Assembly (NCBI GenBank): GCA_009781855.1
Contig: WQUY01000012.1
Location: 1 to 52,317, forward strand
Reading direction: 5' to 3'
Length of the DNA: 52,317 nucleotides
Origin: Oscillospiraceae bacterium
GTDB taxonomy: Bacteria; Bacillota; Clostridia; Oscillospirales; Oscillospiraceae
A model generated the notes under the pieces. That model made no database searches. It had not been told where the DNA came from and saw only the letters and a program-made list of their open reading frames with translations. This document shows, one piece after another, positions 26,398 to 34,461 of the stretch (positions are counted from its first letter, which is position 1; every line of letters begins with the position of its first letter). Made by a program: the position numbers and the translations under genes.

Positions 26398-28146
26398 TTA
26401 AATTTTATTTTTTATTTCATTTTCAGCAATTGCTTTAAATTCTTCAAAACTCATAGCGCCGATATCACCATCTAAACGCTTACGAACAGTGACAAGCCCA
26501 CTCTCTGCCTCCTTGTCGCCCAAAACAAGCATGTAGGGGATTTTTTGTAATTGGGCTTCGCGTATTTTAAACCCAATCTTCTCACTGCGAAAATCAGTTT
26601 CAACCCTCATGCCTGCGTTGCTTAAATTTTCAGCAATGGCTTCTGCATAATCACGAGTCCGATCGGTGATTGGCATAACAATGACTTGAACCGGAGCAAG
26701 CCAAAGTGGGAATGCACCAGCATAATGCTCGGTTATGATGGCGATGAAGCGTTCGAGAGACCCAAGGGCAGTTCTGTGAATCATGACAGGCCTGTGTTTC
26801 TCTCCATCTGCACCAACATATTCAAGTTCAAAGCGCTCCGGCATCTGGAAATCAAGTTGGAGCGTGGCACATTGCCAGGTGCGACCCAGGCAATCCACAA
26901 GGTGGAAGTCAATCTTAGGCCCATAAAAAGCGCCGTCGCCGGGATTGAGCTTATAATTGATTTTTTTTGCAACAAGTGCCTCTTCAAGCAGTTTTTCAGC
27001 AGCGTCCCACCTATCGACCTCACCCATAAATTTTTCGGGGCGGGTGGAAAGCTCCACTTTATAATCAAATCCAAAGACCTTGTAAATCCGATCGACGAGA
27101 TCGATTAAAGAGGTGATTTCGTCTGGAATCTGCTCGGGAGTCATGTATAAATGCGCATCGTCTTGTGTGAAGTTTCGGACACGCATCAGTCCGTGCAGCG
27201 CACCACTAAGCTCGTGACGATGAACGACCCCAAGCTCAGCCATACGCACCGGCAATTCACGGTAACTCCACATTTTGCGTTTAAAGGCAAGCATACCGCC
27301 GGGGCAATTCATAGGCTTGATTGCAAAGCCTACGTCATCTATATCGGTAAAATACATATTGTCTTTGTATAAATCCCAGTGACCGGAACGCCGCCATAAA
27401 TCCTCATTGAGAATCAATGGTGTACTGATTTCAACATAACCTGCTCTTCTATGCTCTTCGCGCCAGAAATTGACCAGCTCATTTCTAATCACCATGCCTT
27501 TTGGGAAGAAAAACGGAAAACCCGGCCCCTCATCAAACAGGGCAAACAAATCAAGTTCACGGCCAAGCTTTCTGTGGTCGCGCAGTTTGGCCTCTTCAAT
27601 CCTGTGCAGATGCTCGTCCAGCTCAGGCTTGCTCATGAAACATGTGCCATATACACGCTGAAGCATTTTATTGTTGGAATCACCACGCCAATATGCACCG
27701 GTACAACTGGTGAGCTTCAGGGCGTTCGCTTTGACCCTTCCGGTCGAATCAACATGAGGACCTGCACAGAGATCGACAAAATCGCCCTCACGATAAAAGC
27801 TGATTACAGCATCCTCAGGAAGATCGTTAATGAGCTCAACTTTATAAGGCTCGTCCTCATCTCTGGCCCACTTTAAAGCATCTGCTCTGGATAGCTCAAA
27901 ACGCTCTAAAGGAAACTTTTCCTTACAAATCTTGCGCATCTCGGATTCAATCTGTTCAAGCACCTCAGGAGTAATAGTCTCGGAGACGTCGATATCATAA
28001 TAAAAACCGTCGGCAATAGCAGGCCCAATGGCAAATTTCGCATCGGGGAACAACCGTTTTACCGCATGTGCAAGGATGTGTGAAGACGTATGACGATATG
28101 CATTTTTATAATCTTCATTTTCAAAAGTGTATAAGTTTTCAGACAT
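26398..28146 (-). CDS. thrS: Threonyl-tRNA synthetase lacking the TGS domain
   Basis: A 582-residue class II synthetase. The editing domain is intact (HTSSHILAHA near 18-27; DLCAGPHV). Class II motifs and the catalytic zinc site (MNCPGGM, HRHELSGAL) are present, and the anticodon-binding domain is complete. Most bacterial ThrRS are about 640 residues and begin with a TGS domain of about 60 residues, which is missing here. The ATG has AGGAG and the upstream DNA holds no in-frame extension, so the short form is real. It ends 18 bases before AOR no. 1 on the same strand and may be co-transcribed with it. Confidence 0.95.
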   Translation of the reverse strand: MSENLYTFENEDYKNAYRHTSSHILAHAVKRLFPDAKFAIGPAIADGFYYDIDVSETITPEVLEQIESEMRKICKEKFPLERFELSRADALKWARDEDEPYKVELINDLPEDAVISFYREGDFVDLCAGPHVDSTGRVKANALKLTSCTGAYWRGDSNNKMLQRVYGTCFMSKPELDEHLHRIEEAKLRDHRKLGRELDLFALFDEGPGFPFFFPKGMVIRNELVNFWREEHRRAGYVEISTPLILNEDLWRRSGHWDLYKDNMYFTDIDDVGFAIKPMNCPGGMLAFKRKMWSYRELPVRMAELGVVHRHELSGALHGLMRVRNFTQDDAHLYMTPEQIPDEITSLIDLVDRIYKVFGFDYKVELSTRPEKFMGEVDRWDAAEKLLEEALVAKKINYKLNPGDGAFYGPKIDFHLVDCLGRTWQCATLQLDFQMPERFELEYVGADGEKHRPVMIHRTALGSLERFIAIITEHYAGAFPLWLAPVQVIVMPITDRTRDYAEAIAENLSNAGMRVETDFRSEKIGFKIREAQLQKIPYMLVLGDKEAESGLVTVRKRLDGDIGAMSFEEFKAIAENEIKNKI

Positions 28147-28211
28147 AAAAAATCAACTCCTAATCAGCAAGGAGTTTACACTGAAAACGCCGAAATGTCA
28201 AGAAAACGCAC

Positions 28212-28538
28212 CTATCTATCAAGCGTTTCGTCAATCCACTTCATATAAGCAGGCAAACCGCCGGTGATAGGCAATTGAATGATTTCAGGCACTTTATAAG
28301 GATGATTTCTCCAAATCGCTGTTTGAAGCCTTTCGTACAGCACCGACTTGGACTTAATCAGCATAAGCACCTCGTTTTCATCACAAGTTTCGCCATCCCA
28401 AAAATAAACACTCTCAATAGGAAAAATCTGCACACAAGCAGCTAGCTTCTCATCAACGAGAAGCCTAGCCAGCATTTTTGCAGATTTTTTATCTGGACAA
28501 GATGTAGTTACGAGGAGATACTCACCCCTACAAGCCAT
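28212..28538 (-). CDS. cutA: CutA1-type divalent-ion tolerance protein
   Basis: 108 residues of ferredoxin-like fold. Family landmarks are LVTTSCPDKKSAKMLARLLVDE, AACVQIFPIESVYFW and a late HPYKVPEIIQLPI. CutA1 forms stable trimers; copper tolerance is the historical role, but its biochemical function is not settled. The ATG follows GGGAGGG. Confidence 0.93.
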   Translation of the reverse strand: MACRGEYLLVTTSCPDKKSAKMLARLLVDEKLAACVQIFPIESVYFWDGETCDENEVLMLIKSKSVLYERLQTAIWRNHPYKVPEIIQLPITGGLPAYMKWIDETLDR

Positions 28539-28624
28539 GAAATCCCTCCCAATTCATATCAGACTGCAGGCAAACCAATCCCACAGGACAGATTCCCAAT
28601 CAGTTGTGACATGTGATGATGCAA

Positions 28625-28927
28625 TTAGAAAAGTCTTTCGTATTGCCGCCTCGCGTAAAGAACTCTTCGCAGCTCAACGGTATTGCCGTTGATTACATAG
28701 AAAACTATGTAGTTTTCTATCGGTAGCAGCCTATATCCGCGCAATCTAAGTTGCGTATCCCTTGATAAAGGGCAGTTTTCCGGCGCTTTGGCAAGCATTG
28801 AAGCTTTCTCAATAAATAAATCAAAATACTGCAATGCCGCGTCTGGCGACAATGTATCAAGATGCTCAATAACATCGATAAAATCGTTCTGCGCTGCAGG
28901 AGAAATTATTACATTATACCTTTCCAT
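28625..28927 (-). CDS. RelE/ParE-superfamily toxin
   Basis: 100 residues. The start YNVIISPAAQNDFIDVIEHL and the end YRLLPIENYIVFYVINGNTVELRRVLYARRQYERLF match the RelE/ParE fold; the C-terminal Arg/Tyr set is typical. The ATG at 28927 lies within the last codons of the antitoxin gene and has GAGG before it; the TTG at 28936 is less likely. Whether it cuts mRNA on the ribosome (RelE) or poisons gyrase (ParE) is not decidable here, though the RRVLYARRQYERLF ending leans to ParE-like plasmid-stabilisation toxins. Confidence 0.88.
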   Translation of the reverse strand: MERYNVIISPAAQNDFIDVIEHLDTLSPDAALQYFDLFIEKASMLAKAPENCPLSRDTQLRLRGYRLLPIENYIVFYVINGNTVELRRVLYARRQYERLF

Positions 28928-29186
28928 TGACCTCAACCCTCAATTTCTTTACAAATTCTGCAAAGTCTACGCCCCCAGACCCGGCAGCAATTTCGGACTC
29001 AGCTTCTGCAAGCTTGGAGTAAAGTTCAAGCTGCGCTTGTTGGCGTTCATACATGTCAACGCTAAGAACCACCATGTCGCCAACACCGTTTTTTGTAATG
29101 AACACAGGCTCACGGGAGGTGCGACAAAACTCACTGATTTCGTTCGAGTTGTTCCTAAGGTCTGAGATGGGTCTAATATTGGGCAT
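28914..29186 (-). CDS. Phd/YefM-type antitoxin
   Basis: 90 residues. The N-terminal DNA-binding part (IRPISDLRNNSNEISEFCRTSREPV then FITKNG, MVVLS) is that of Phd/YefM antitoxins; the remaining Glu/Ala-rich helix should bind the toxin. It overlaps the toxin start by 14 bases, the usual coupled order. It probably represses its own promoter. Confidence 0.88.
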   Translation of the reverse strand: MPNIRPISDLRNNSNEISEFCRTSREPVFITKNGVGDMVVLSVDMYERQQAQLELYSKLAEAESEIAAGSGGVDFAEFVKKLRVEVNGKV

Positions 29187-29229
29187 AATTCACACAACCT
29201 TTGATAATTATTTGTACATTCATGCTATA

Positions 29230-29243
29230 ACTATACTTATAGT
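29230..29243. promoter_or_regulatory. Candidate antitoxin operator
   Basis: ACTATA-CT-TATAGT is a perfect 6-bp inverted repeat about 45 bases before the antitoxin start, in an AT-rich promoter-like stretch. Palindromes of this kind are typical Phd/YefM operators. Confidence 0.4.
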
Positions 29244-29311
29244 ATTATTGTATCATCATATTCATAGTCTGGTCAATGACCGTTTGAAAAAAGTTCAAAT
29301 TGCGTGTGCTT

Positions 29312-29416
29312 GGCCGCGACCCTCACTAAACTTGACTATAACTGTCGTTGAAGTCTGCGTTTGTTCGGTCATGTCCGAGCAAGCTCGGCCGCGACCCTCA
29401 CTAAACTTGACTATAA
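29312..29416. repeat. 30-bp direct repeat, two copies 75 bp apart
   Basis: A 30-base unit opening GGCCGCGACCCTCACTAAAC and ending TTGACTATAA occurs at 29312-29341 and 29387-29416 with no mismatch. Each unit contains TTGACTATAA, so each could present a -35-like box. No function is known. The remaining gap up to the MerR promoter is AT-rich and shows nothing else. Confidence 0.85.
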
Positions 29417-29546
29417 ACTATTGTGCAACACACAGGTCAATATAAACAAGATGAAAAAACTACACAAATATTAAAAAATTGCAAATAGAGTTTATACAAA
29501 TTGTACAAATAAGATTATTAAAAGACAAAAATACTCAACAAAACTA

Positions 29547-29575
29547 TTGCCCAGCTGTTTTCCTTATGCTATGAT
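29547..29575 (+). promoter_or_regulatory. Promoter of the MerR-type regulator
   Basis: TTGCCC (29547-29552), 17 bases, TATGAT (29570-29575), 31 bases before the start codon. Confidence 0.6.
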
Positions 29576-29606
29576 TTGAAAATAATCTGGAGAGGGGTGT
29601 AAATCA

Positions 29607-30419
29607 ATGACAGATAGCGGATTATTAACAATCAGTGATTTTGCTAAGTATTCCAGAACGACACGTGACACACTACTGCACTATGACAGAATTGGCCTCC
29701 TATCACCAGTCTCGCGCGGAGAAAACAAATACCGATACTACTCCAATACCCAATTGGCTGTTGTAAACGTAATCCGTACTTGCCAGAATCTCGGCATGAC
29801 ACTCGAAGAAATCAAAAGTCTTAAAGACAGAAGAACACCTGAACTGTTTCGTGAAGTATTTACACATCAAATTGAGAAAATTGACAAAAAGATAGAAGAA
29901 TGGATACGTGCCCGGAAACTGCTATTGACACTTCAAAAAACAATTCATTCGGTTTCGGATGTTGATGAAGATAAGATAGCGATTCAATTTCTCCCTGCGG
30001 AAACAATAATCATGGGAGAAGTGAATGATTACAGCAACGGAAGGACATTTTTCGACACATTGCTCAGCTTTTACGAGTTGATCGGAAACAAATACGCTGA
30101 CATTGATTTGAATTATCTGGTGTGCGGCATATTTTCTGCTCAGCGGATAAAGCAGCGAGACTGGGTAGGGGCAGACAGATTTTACTTCTACAGTTCGGAA
30201 GGGCAAGATGAACGACCGGCGGCACTTTATGCCGTGGGGTATATGCGTGGCGGATACAGCGACCAATTATTTGGGAGAATTATCGACTACATTGAAGAAA
30301 ACAATTTTGAAGTATGTGGCCCGGCATACGAAGAGTACCCAATCAACGAGATATTTGTGATGGAGTCCTCGAATTATCTCATGCGCATACTGATAACCGT
30401 GCGGGACAAAAATCACTAG
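29607..30419 (+). CDS. MerR-family transcriptional regulator with C-terminal effector domain
   Basis: 270 residues. The winged-helix MerR domain spans about 6-75 (LTISDFAKYSRTTRDTLLHY, YRYYSNTQLAVVN, LGMTLEEIKSL). A long dimer coiled coil follows at about 85-120, then a C-terminal domain of about 150 residues resembling GyrI/BmrR-type small-molecule binding. It is likely an activator responding to a hydrophobic or cationic drug-like ligand. No target gene is adjacent: the antitoxin operon is divergent and the next gene is convergent, so it probably controls its own promoter or a distant locus. Ribosome binding site GGAGAGGGG. Confidence 0.9.
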   Translation: MTDSGLLTISDFAKYSRTTRDTLLHYDRIGLLSPVSRGENKYRYYSNTQLAVVNVIRTCQNLGMTLEEIKSLKDRRTPELFREVFTHQIEKIDKKIEEWIRARKLLLTLQKTIHSVSDVDEDKIAIQFLPAETIIMGEVNDYSNGRTFFDTLLSFYELIGNKYADIDLNYLVCGIFSAQRIKQRDWVGADRFYFYSSEGQDERPAALYAVGYMRGGYSDQLFGRIIDYIEENNFEVCGPAYEEYPINEIFVMESSNYLMRILITVRDKNH

Positions 30420-30436
30420 TGGTCGATTACGACGAA

Positions 30437-30470
30437 TAAACTGCCGGGAGCTTAGGCTCTCGGCAGTTTA
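30437..30470. terminator. Bidirectional terminator
   Basis: TAAACTGCCGGGAG (30437-30450) pairs with CTCTCGGCAGTTTA (30457-30470), 14 bp with one wobble. It lies between the convergent MerR gene and the small rubredoxin-like gene. Confidence 0.85.
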
Positions 30471-30474
30471 TAGT

Positions 30475-30591
30475 CTATTCGTCTTCTAAGGGCTTGAACT
30501 TTGAAGCAGGCGCTTTGCAAATCGGACATTGCTCTGGCGGCTCTTCTCCTTCGTGGATATAATTGCACACAACACATATAAACTTCTTCAC
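30475..30591 (-). CDS. 38-residue rubredoxin-like protein
   Basis: A small frame with a GTG start at 30591, AAGGAG five to six bases before it, and a terminator right after its TAG. The peptide has two Cys pairs, FICVVCNYIHEG and EQCPICKAP. These are the paired CxxC knuckles of the rubredoxin domain seen at the C-terminus of rubrerythrins, without the diiron domain. It should bind one Fe (or Zn) through C6, C9, C22 and C25. Free-standing copies of this mini-domain occur in Clostridia. The role is electron transfer or metal-linked sensing, not established. Confidence 0.82.
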   Translation of the reverse strand: MKKFICVVCNYIHEGEEPPEQCPICKAPASKFKPLEDE

Positions 30592-30660
30592 AGCAGTCTC
30601 CTTCCAATTAGTTTTTTTATGATGATTACGTTCCTATTGCTTTGCCCAACAGACCACTAG

Positions 30661-30700
30661 CGACGAGACCCGTTCCGAGCAAAACAACAAAATCATTAGT
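30661..30700 (+). repeat. 40-bp dispersed repeat, copy 2
   Basis: Starts CGACGAGACCCGTTCCGAGC and is the exact reverse complement of 268-307. It sits just past the 3' end of ddh, in non-coding DNA. Confidence 0.85.
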
Positions 30701-30718
30701 CAGCCCCCACCCTAAGCA

Positions 30719-31693
30719 CTAAAGCAGTTCTTTTACCAATGTGGCATAATCCTTTGGCGACAAATAGGCAAGAGGAATATCAAATACAGTTTTTGCCCCA
30801 AAATCGCCTTTGCCATAAAATCGGTAACATGCTCTGGCACAAGCGACCATTACACTTGCCGTAAACTCAGGATTTGATTCGAGATTCAAAGAAAACTCGA
30901 CAACATGCTCATGCGCCCCCGTTTTTCCACTATGAATAACCATACCCCCATGAGGCATCTTTGAATGCTCCGCAAGCAACTCTTCCTCGCTTATGAAGCT
31001 GACAGTCGTGTCATAATCTGCGAAATAGTTTGGCATAGTTTTGATTTTTTTCTCTATGACGGCTCTATCTGTGCCCAGCTCAGCAACTACAAAACATTCG
31101 CGCAGATGCTTTTCTCTGGTTTCAAATGATGGGCGCTGCCCCGATCGTACAGACGCAACGGCTTTGTCGATAGGGATTGTGTACTGTACGGCATTTTGAA
31201 CACCGTCAATTCTCCTGAGCGCATCTGAATGGCCTTGTGAAACGCCGCGCCCCCAAAAAGTATATGTGATGCCATCTGGCAAAATCGACTCAGACATAAG
31301 CCGCATCATCGAAAAGAGCCCGGGATCCCAACCAGAGGAAATAATTGCACAATTACGCTTTGCAGCAGCATTTACCGATTCAAGATATTCAGGTATTTTG
31401 GCATGTGTATCAAAGCTACAAACGACATTGAACATCGAAGCAAAGTATGGACACTGATCTGCCAAATCAGTTGCTGAACCACCGCACAGAAGCATAACAT
31501 CTATTGCTTCGCGCTTGTGCTCAGCATCTTGTATAGCATATACAGGAACGCGACTATCCGCAAGGATTACCTCAGCCGGATTCCGTCTGCTAAAGACCCC
31601 GGCAAGCTCCATGTCAGGCGTGGCATGAACGACCTTTTCTGCACCTTTACCGACATTTCCATATCCGACAATACCTATGCGAATTTTTTTCAT
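30719..31693 (-). CDS. ddh: meso-Diaminopimelate D-dehydrogenase
   Basis: 324 residues. The N-terminal NADP-binding motif is GIVGYGNVGKG (7-17), and there is strong family identity in VFSRRNP, CSFDTHAKIPEY, SSGWDPGLFS and GRGVSQGHSDALRRIDGV. It makes meso-DAP from tetrahydrodipicolinate in one NADPH-dependent step, bypassing succinylation or acetylation, for peptidoglycan and lysine. It is the last gene of a three-gene minus-strand operon after a LysA-like decarboxylase and an F420-ligase-like protein. The ribosome binding site is GGGAGG. Confidence 0.95.
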   Translation of the reverse strand: MKKIRIGIVGYGNVGKGAEKVVHATPDMELAGVFSRRNPAEVILADSRVPVYAIQDAEHKREAIDVMLLCGGSATDLADQCPYFASMFNVVCSFDTHAKIPEYLESVNAAAKRNCAIISSGWDPGLFSMMRLMSESILPDGITYTFWGRGVSQGHSDALRRIDGVQNAVQYTIPIDKAVASVRSGQRPSFETREKHLRECFVVAELGTDRAVIEKKIKTMPNYFADYDTTVSFISEEELLAEHSKMPHGGMVIHSGKTGAHEHVVEFSLNLESNPEFTASVMVACARACYRFYGKGDFGAKTVFDIPLAYLSPKDYATLVKELL

Positions 31694-31715
31694 TTGGTAG
31701 CCTCCCTAACAGCCT

Positions 31716-33047
31716 TTAAATCTCATTTTCCAACATCTGCTCCATAGTCTGTCGCTTGCGAATCAACTTCAAGTCCCCGCTGCTTGTAAATAATACCTCA
31801 GGAACCTGCGTATGAGAATTATAATTAAATGGTGCCAGTGAGGAACAATATGCACCTGTGCCGCCAATCACTGCCAAATCGCCGATTTCAGGCTCTGCCA
31901 TTTTGCGGCTGATGGCATGACCATCGGCATCCAATGTCTGGCAATCTCCGCTTTCACAGCATTTTCCGGCAACGACGGCGCTGTAATTTCCGGAAATGTC
32001 GGAGAACTCAGATGACTTTACATGAGCACCATCACCGGATAATATATAAATTGGATGCTGCGAACCATAGTAAAGAGGTCTTGGATTGGTTTCCATACCG
32101 CCGTCCGTCAAAATGAAACTTTTTATTGCGGTATCTTTTTTGTCAATCACCTTTGTAAGGATATAACCGCTGTTGGCAACAATAAATGTGCCGGGTTCTA
32201 TCTCCATCTTTAGCTTGCGCTTATGTTTTTTATTAAACTTCTCGATTTGTGTTTTTGCATATTTACCAAGAAACTCAATATCCGCAGCCTGCTCATCCGG
32301 CATACGAGCCTCCTTTAGCCCACCGCCGAAGCAAACAGAATCTGTCTCTTTAAAATGCTTCTCAATGATGCCAAGCTCAATATCTATGTTTTGCCGCCAC
32401 ATTTCAGTATCGGCACCCGAACCTATATGAACATGAACATGCTTGAATTTGATCCACTTACCCCACGCATACTTCAGTGCCTCATCAATATCTGACAAGT
32501 GAATTCCAAAACAGGAGTACTCATCGCCAGTATTTCGCGTTGCAGACTCGCCCGAACCGACACCCGGATGGATTCTGATGCCCGGCTCAATATAATTTTC
32601 ACATGCAAAGTCACCGATAAGATAAAGTTGACGCAGTGAGCAAACATTATACTTCAGGCCATCAAGCAGCAAAGACTTGAGCAAATCCAAATTTTGGCCA
32701 GAATAGACCTCCTGTGTCGTCAGCATGATTTTTTCGTATGGTATACCTGCCAGATGTGCCCTGATCACCTCATTTAGTGAACTTGCGTCAAAGTGCAGTC
32801 CGGCATCGTGAATAATCTTGAGTAAGGTTCGGTTAGGATTAGCTTTTATAGCATATCTTACAGTCAGCCCATATGCGTGAGGCATTTTAAGACAATCCTG
32901 ACAGCGATTAAGAATCATTGCTTCATCATATATATATATCGGTGTGCCAAATTCCTCAGCCGCACGAGCGGCCGCAACAGAATTAAACCTGCTAAACTGG
33001 TTGAGTCTTGTAATATCTCCGTTAATCAATTTATTTCTATTCTCCAA
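31716..33047 (-). CDS. Diaminopimelate decarboxylase-like PLP enzyme
   Basis: A 443-residue fold-type III PLP decarboxylase (LysA/ornithine decarboxylase family). The PLP Lys is K68 in RYAIKANPN. The glycine loop HVHIGSG, the phosphate-binding FGGGLKEA and the Cys of AGKCCESGD are present. The neighbouring ddh argues for meso-DAP decarboxylation to lysine. Sequence around the substrate pocket (EPGTFIVANSG, GGMETNPRPLYYG) differs from textbook LysA, so a related D-amino-acid or carboxy-polyamine substrate is possible. The start is a TTG at 33047 seven bases after the upstream stop, with only a weak ribosome binding site, implying coupled translation. Confidence 0.82.
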   Translation of the reverse strand: MENRNKLINGDITRLNQFSRFNSVAAARAAEEFGTPIYIYDEAMILNRCQDCLKMPHAYGLTVRYAIKANPNRTLLKIIHDAGLHFDASSLNEVIRAHLAGIPYEKIMLTTQEVYSGQNLDLLKSLLLDGLKYNVCSLRQLYLIGDFACENYIEPGIRIHPGVGSGESATRNTGDEYSCFGIHLSDIDEALKYAWGKWIKFKHVHVHIGSGADTEMWRQNIDIELGIIEKHFKETDSVCFGGGLKEARMPDEQAADIEFLGKYAKTQIEKFNKKHKRKLKMEIEPGTFIVANSGYILTKVIDKKDTAIKSFILTDGGMETNPRPLYYGSQHPIYILSGDGAHVKSSEFSDISGNYSAVVAGKCCESGDCQTLDADGHAISRKMAEPEIGDLAVIGGTGAYCSSLAPFNYNSHTQVPEVLFTSSGDLKLIRKRQTMEQMLENEI

Positions 33048-33053
33048 TATCCG

Positions 33054-34232
33054 CTATTCGCTTGCGTAATTTTTAAAATAATTCTGTACCAAAACTATCG
33101 GAGTCCCGCGATCTCCGCTACCCGAAACCAAATCACATAAGCTTCCGACAAGATCATGAATCCTGCGCGGAGTTGTTCCGCCGGAAGCGGCATCGCCGAC
33201 CAAATTCTCATTTTTGTTTTTGATTCGCTGACGAATACTCTCGGTAAGGGAATCGCCAGATAAATCAGCAAAATCATTGTCTGCTACATATTTGATTTTA
33301 AGCTCATTTGGAGTGCCACATAAACCATCAGTGAACGCAGGGGAAACAACAGGGTCAGCAAGTTCCCAAATCCCGCCTGCTGGATCTTTAAAGCAACCAT
33401 CGCCATAAACCATAACCTCTAAAACTGAGCCTGTACGTTTTTTCAGCTCGGCCTGGAGCTCTAAAACAAACGCTTTAGTGTCTCTTGGAAACAACTTGAC
33501 AGAATGATTTGTTGCCTTATTTGAACCCAGAAGCCCATACTCGCTAAATCCGCTGTTGTCCACAGGCTTGTTCATTATGTCGTCCAGAAGCAAACACTTG
33601 TCTGCACCGGATTTCATTATAAGTGCCTGTGTTCTGTGACGTGTGTGGATATCACAGCAGAGTACATTTTTGGTATAGTTCAAAATATAAGTAGGGTCAT
33701 TAGAGAAGATGATTTCACAGTTTCCACCGACACTCTTGTAGTATTCGATGTAGTCAACACCGGTGAAAGCGTGCACTGTGTCCATGCCAAAAATATCACG
33801 AAATTCTTTTTCCGTAAAACTGTCCACATAAGGATTTACGCCCATTTCGTCACATTTCGTAATATCAACCAGCTTATTCCCAACCTCATCGCGAGGATAG
33901 GAAAGCTGAATATATAACTTGTCACAGCCTCCGGCAATCCCCTCCAGCACACTCGCAAAGCGGTTTCGCGAAAGAATCGGAAAAACAAGGCCTAAAGTCC
34001 CTCCACCGAATTTGCAGCGCACATCTTTTGAGATATCTTTGAGTGTCGCATAATTACCCTGTACACGCCCAACCACAGCCTCTGTCACCCCTACAATATC
34101 ACCATCATTGAGGGAATAACCGCTGCCCTGCGCAGATTCCAGAAGGCAATCACATATAAGATTGATAATATCGTCGCCCTGCTTGAAAATTGGTGTCACA
34201 ATGCCCCTTGTAATAACGCCTGTGTTCCGCAC
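33054..34232 (-). CDS. Coenzyme F420-0:L-glutamate ligase-like protein
   Basis: 392 residues. The N-terminal part (VTPIFKQGDDIINLICD, LNDGDIVGVTEAVVGRVQGN) matches the F420_ligase/CofE fold, which joins glutamate through an amide bond using GTP. The C-terminal half has acidic and Asp-Gly motifs (VYGDGCFKDPAGGIWELADP). Start is a GTG at 34232 with GGAGG seven bases before it. No other F420 biosynthesis gene is in the window and most Clostridia do not make F420. Its place ahead of LysA-like and ddh genes suggests it ligates an amino acid in DAP, cell-wall or related metabolism. Family call fairly sure; function open. Confidence 0.75.
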   Translation of the reverse strand: MRNTGVITRGIVTPIFKQGDDIINLICDCLLESAQGSGYSLNDGDIVGVTEAVVGRVQGNYATLKDISKDVRCKFGGGTLGLVFPILSRNRFASVLEGIAGGCDKLYIQLSYPRDEVGNKLVDITKCDEMGVNPYVDSFTEKEFRDIFGMDTVHAFTGVDYIEYYKSVGGNCEIIFSNDPTYILNYTKNVLCCDIHTRHRTQALIMKSGADKCLLLDDIMNKPVDNSGFSEYGLLGSNKATNHSVKLFPRDTKAFVLELQAELKKRTGSVLEVMVYGDGCFKDPAGGIWELADPVVSPAFTDGLCGTPNELKIKYVADNDFADLSGDSLTESIRQRIKNKNENLVGDAASGGTTPRRIHDLVGSLCDLVSGSGDRGTPIVLVQNYFKNYASE

Positions 34233-34320
34233 TTTTTATGCCTCCATTCTGCAAACCCATCTGCTTTATGATTGACCCCAGTTTATAATGAAATACATCT
34301 CATGTCAAGTTTTCGCAGGG

Positions 34321-34350
34321 TTGCAAAACAAAAGGAATATGTGCTATAAT
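34321..34350 (+). promoter_or_regulatory. Promoter of the DHH phosphoesterase gene
   Basis: TTGCAA (34321-34326), 18 bases, TATAAT (34345-34350) with an extended TG at 34342-34343. The transcript would carry a leader of about 105 nt with an extra AAGGAGG at 34357-34363 and an ACCGG/CCGGT hairpin (about 34396-34425) of unknown purpose. Confidence 0.7.
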
Positions 34351-34461
34351 CAAACCTAAGGAGGAGCCTGGCTACGCTTGCTAGCACGTGAGTGACCGGC
34401 ATCTTAATGCAAAGTGCTTCCGGTACGTATAGACAACAACTTTACATATAGGAGGGGTATT

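Noticed and set aside
29312-29416. CRISPR array
   Set aside because: Only two repeat units, a 45-base spacer, no cas genes and no further units.
34351-34461. Riboswitch in the DHH phosphoesterase leader (GCAAAG and CCGG elements recall c-di-GMP or c-di-AMP types)
   Set aside because: The conserved GCAAACC and the tetraloop receptor of c-di-GMP-I are absent and the leader is too short for the c-di-AMP class. Only an ACCGG/CCGGT hairpin is supported. A 14-codon GTG frame there has no properly spaced ribosome binding site.
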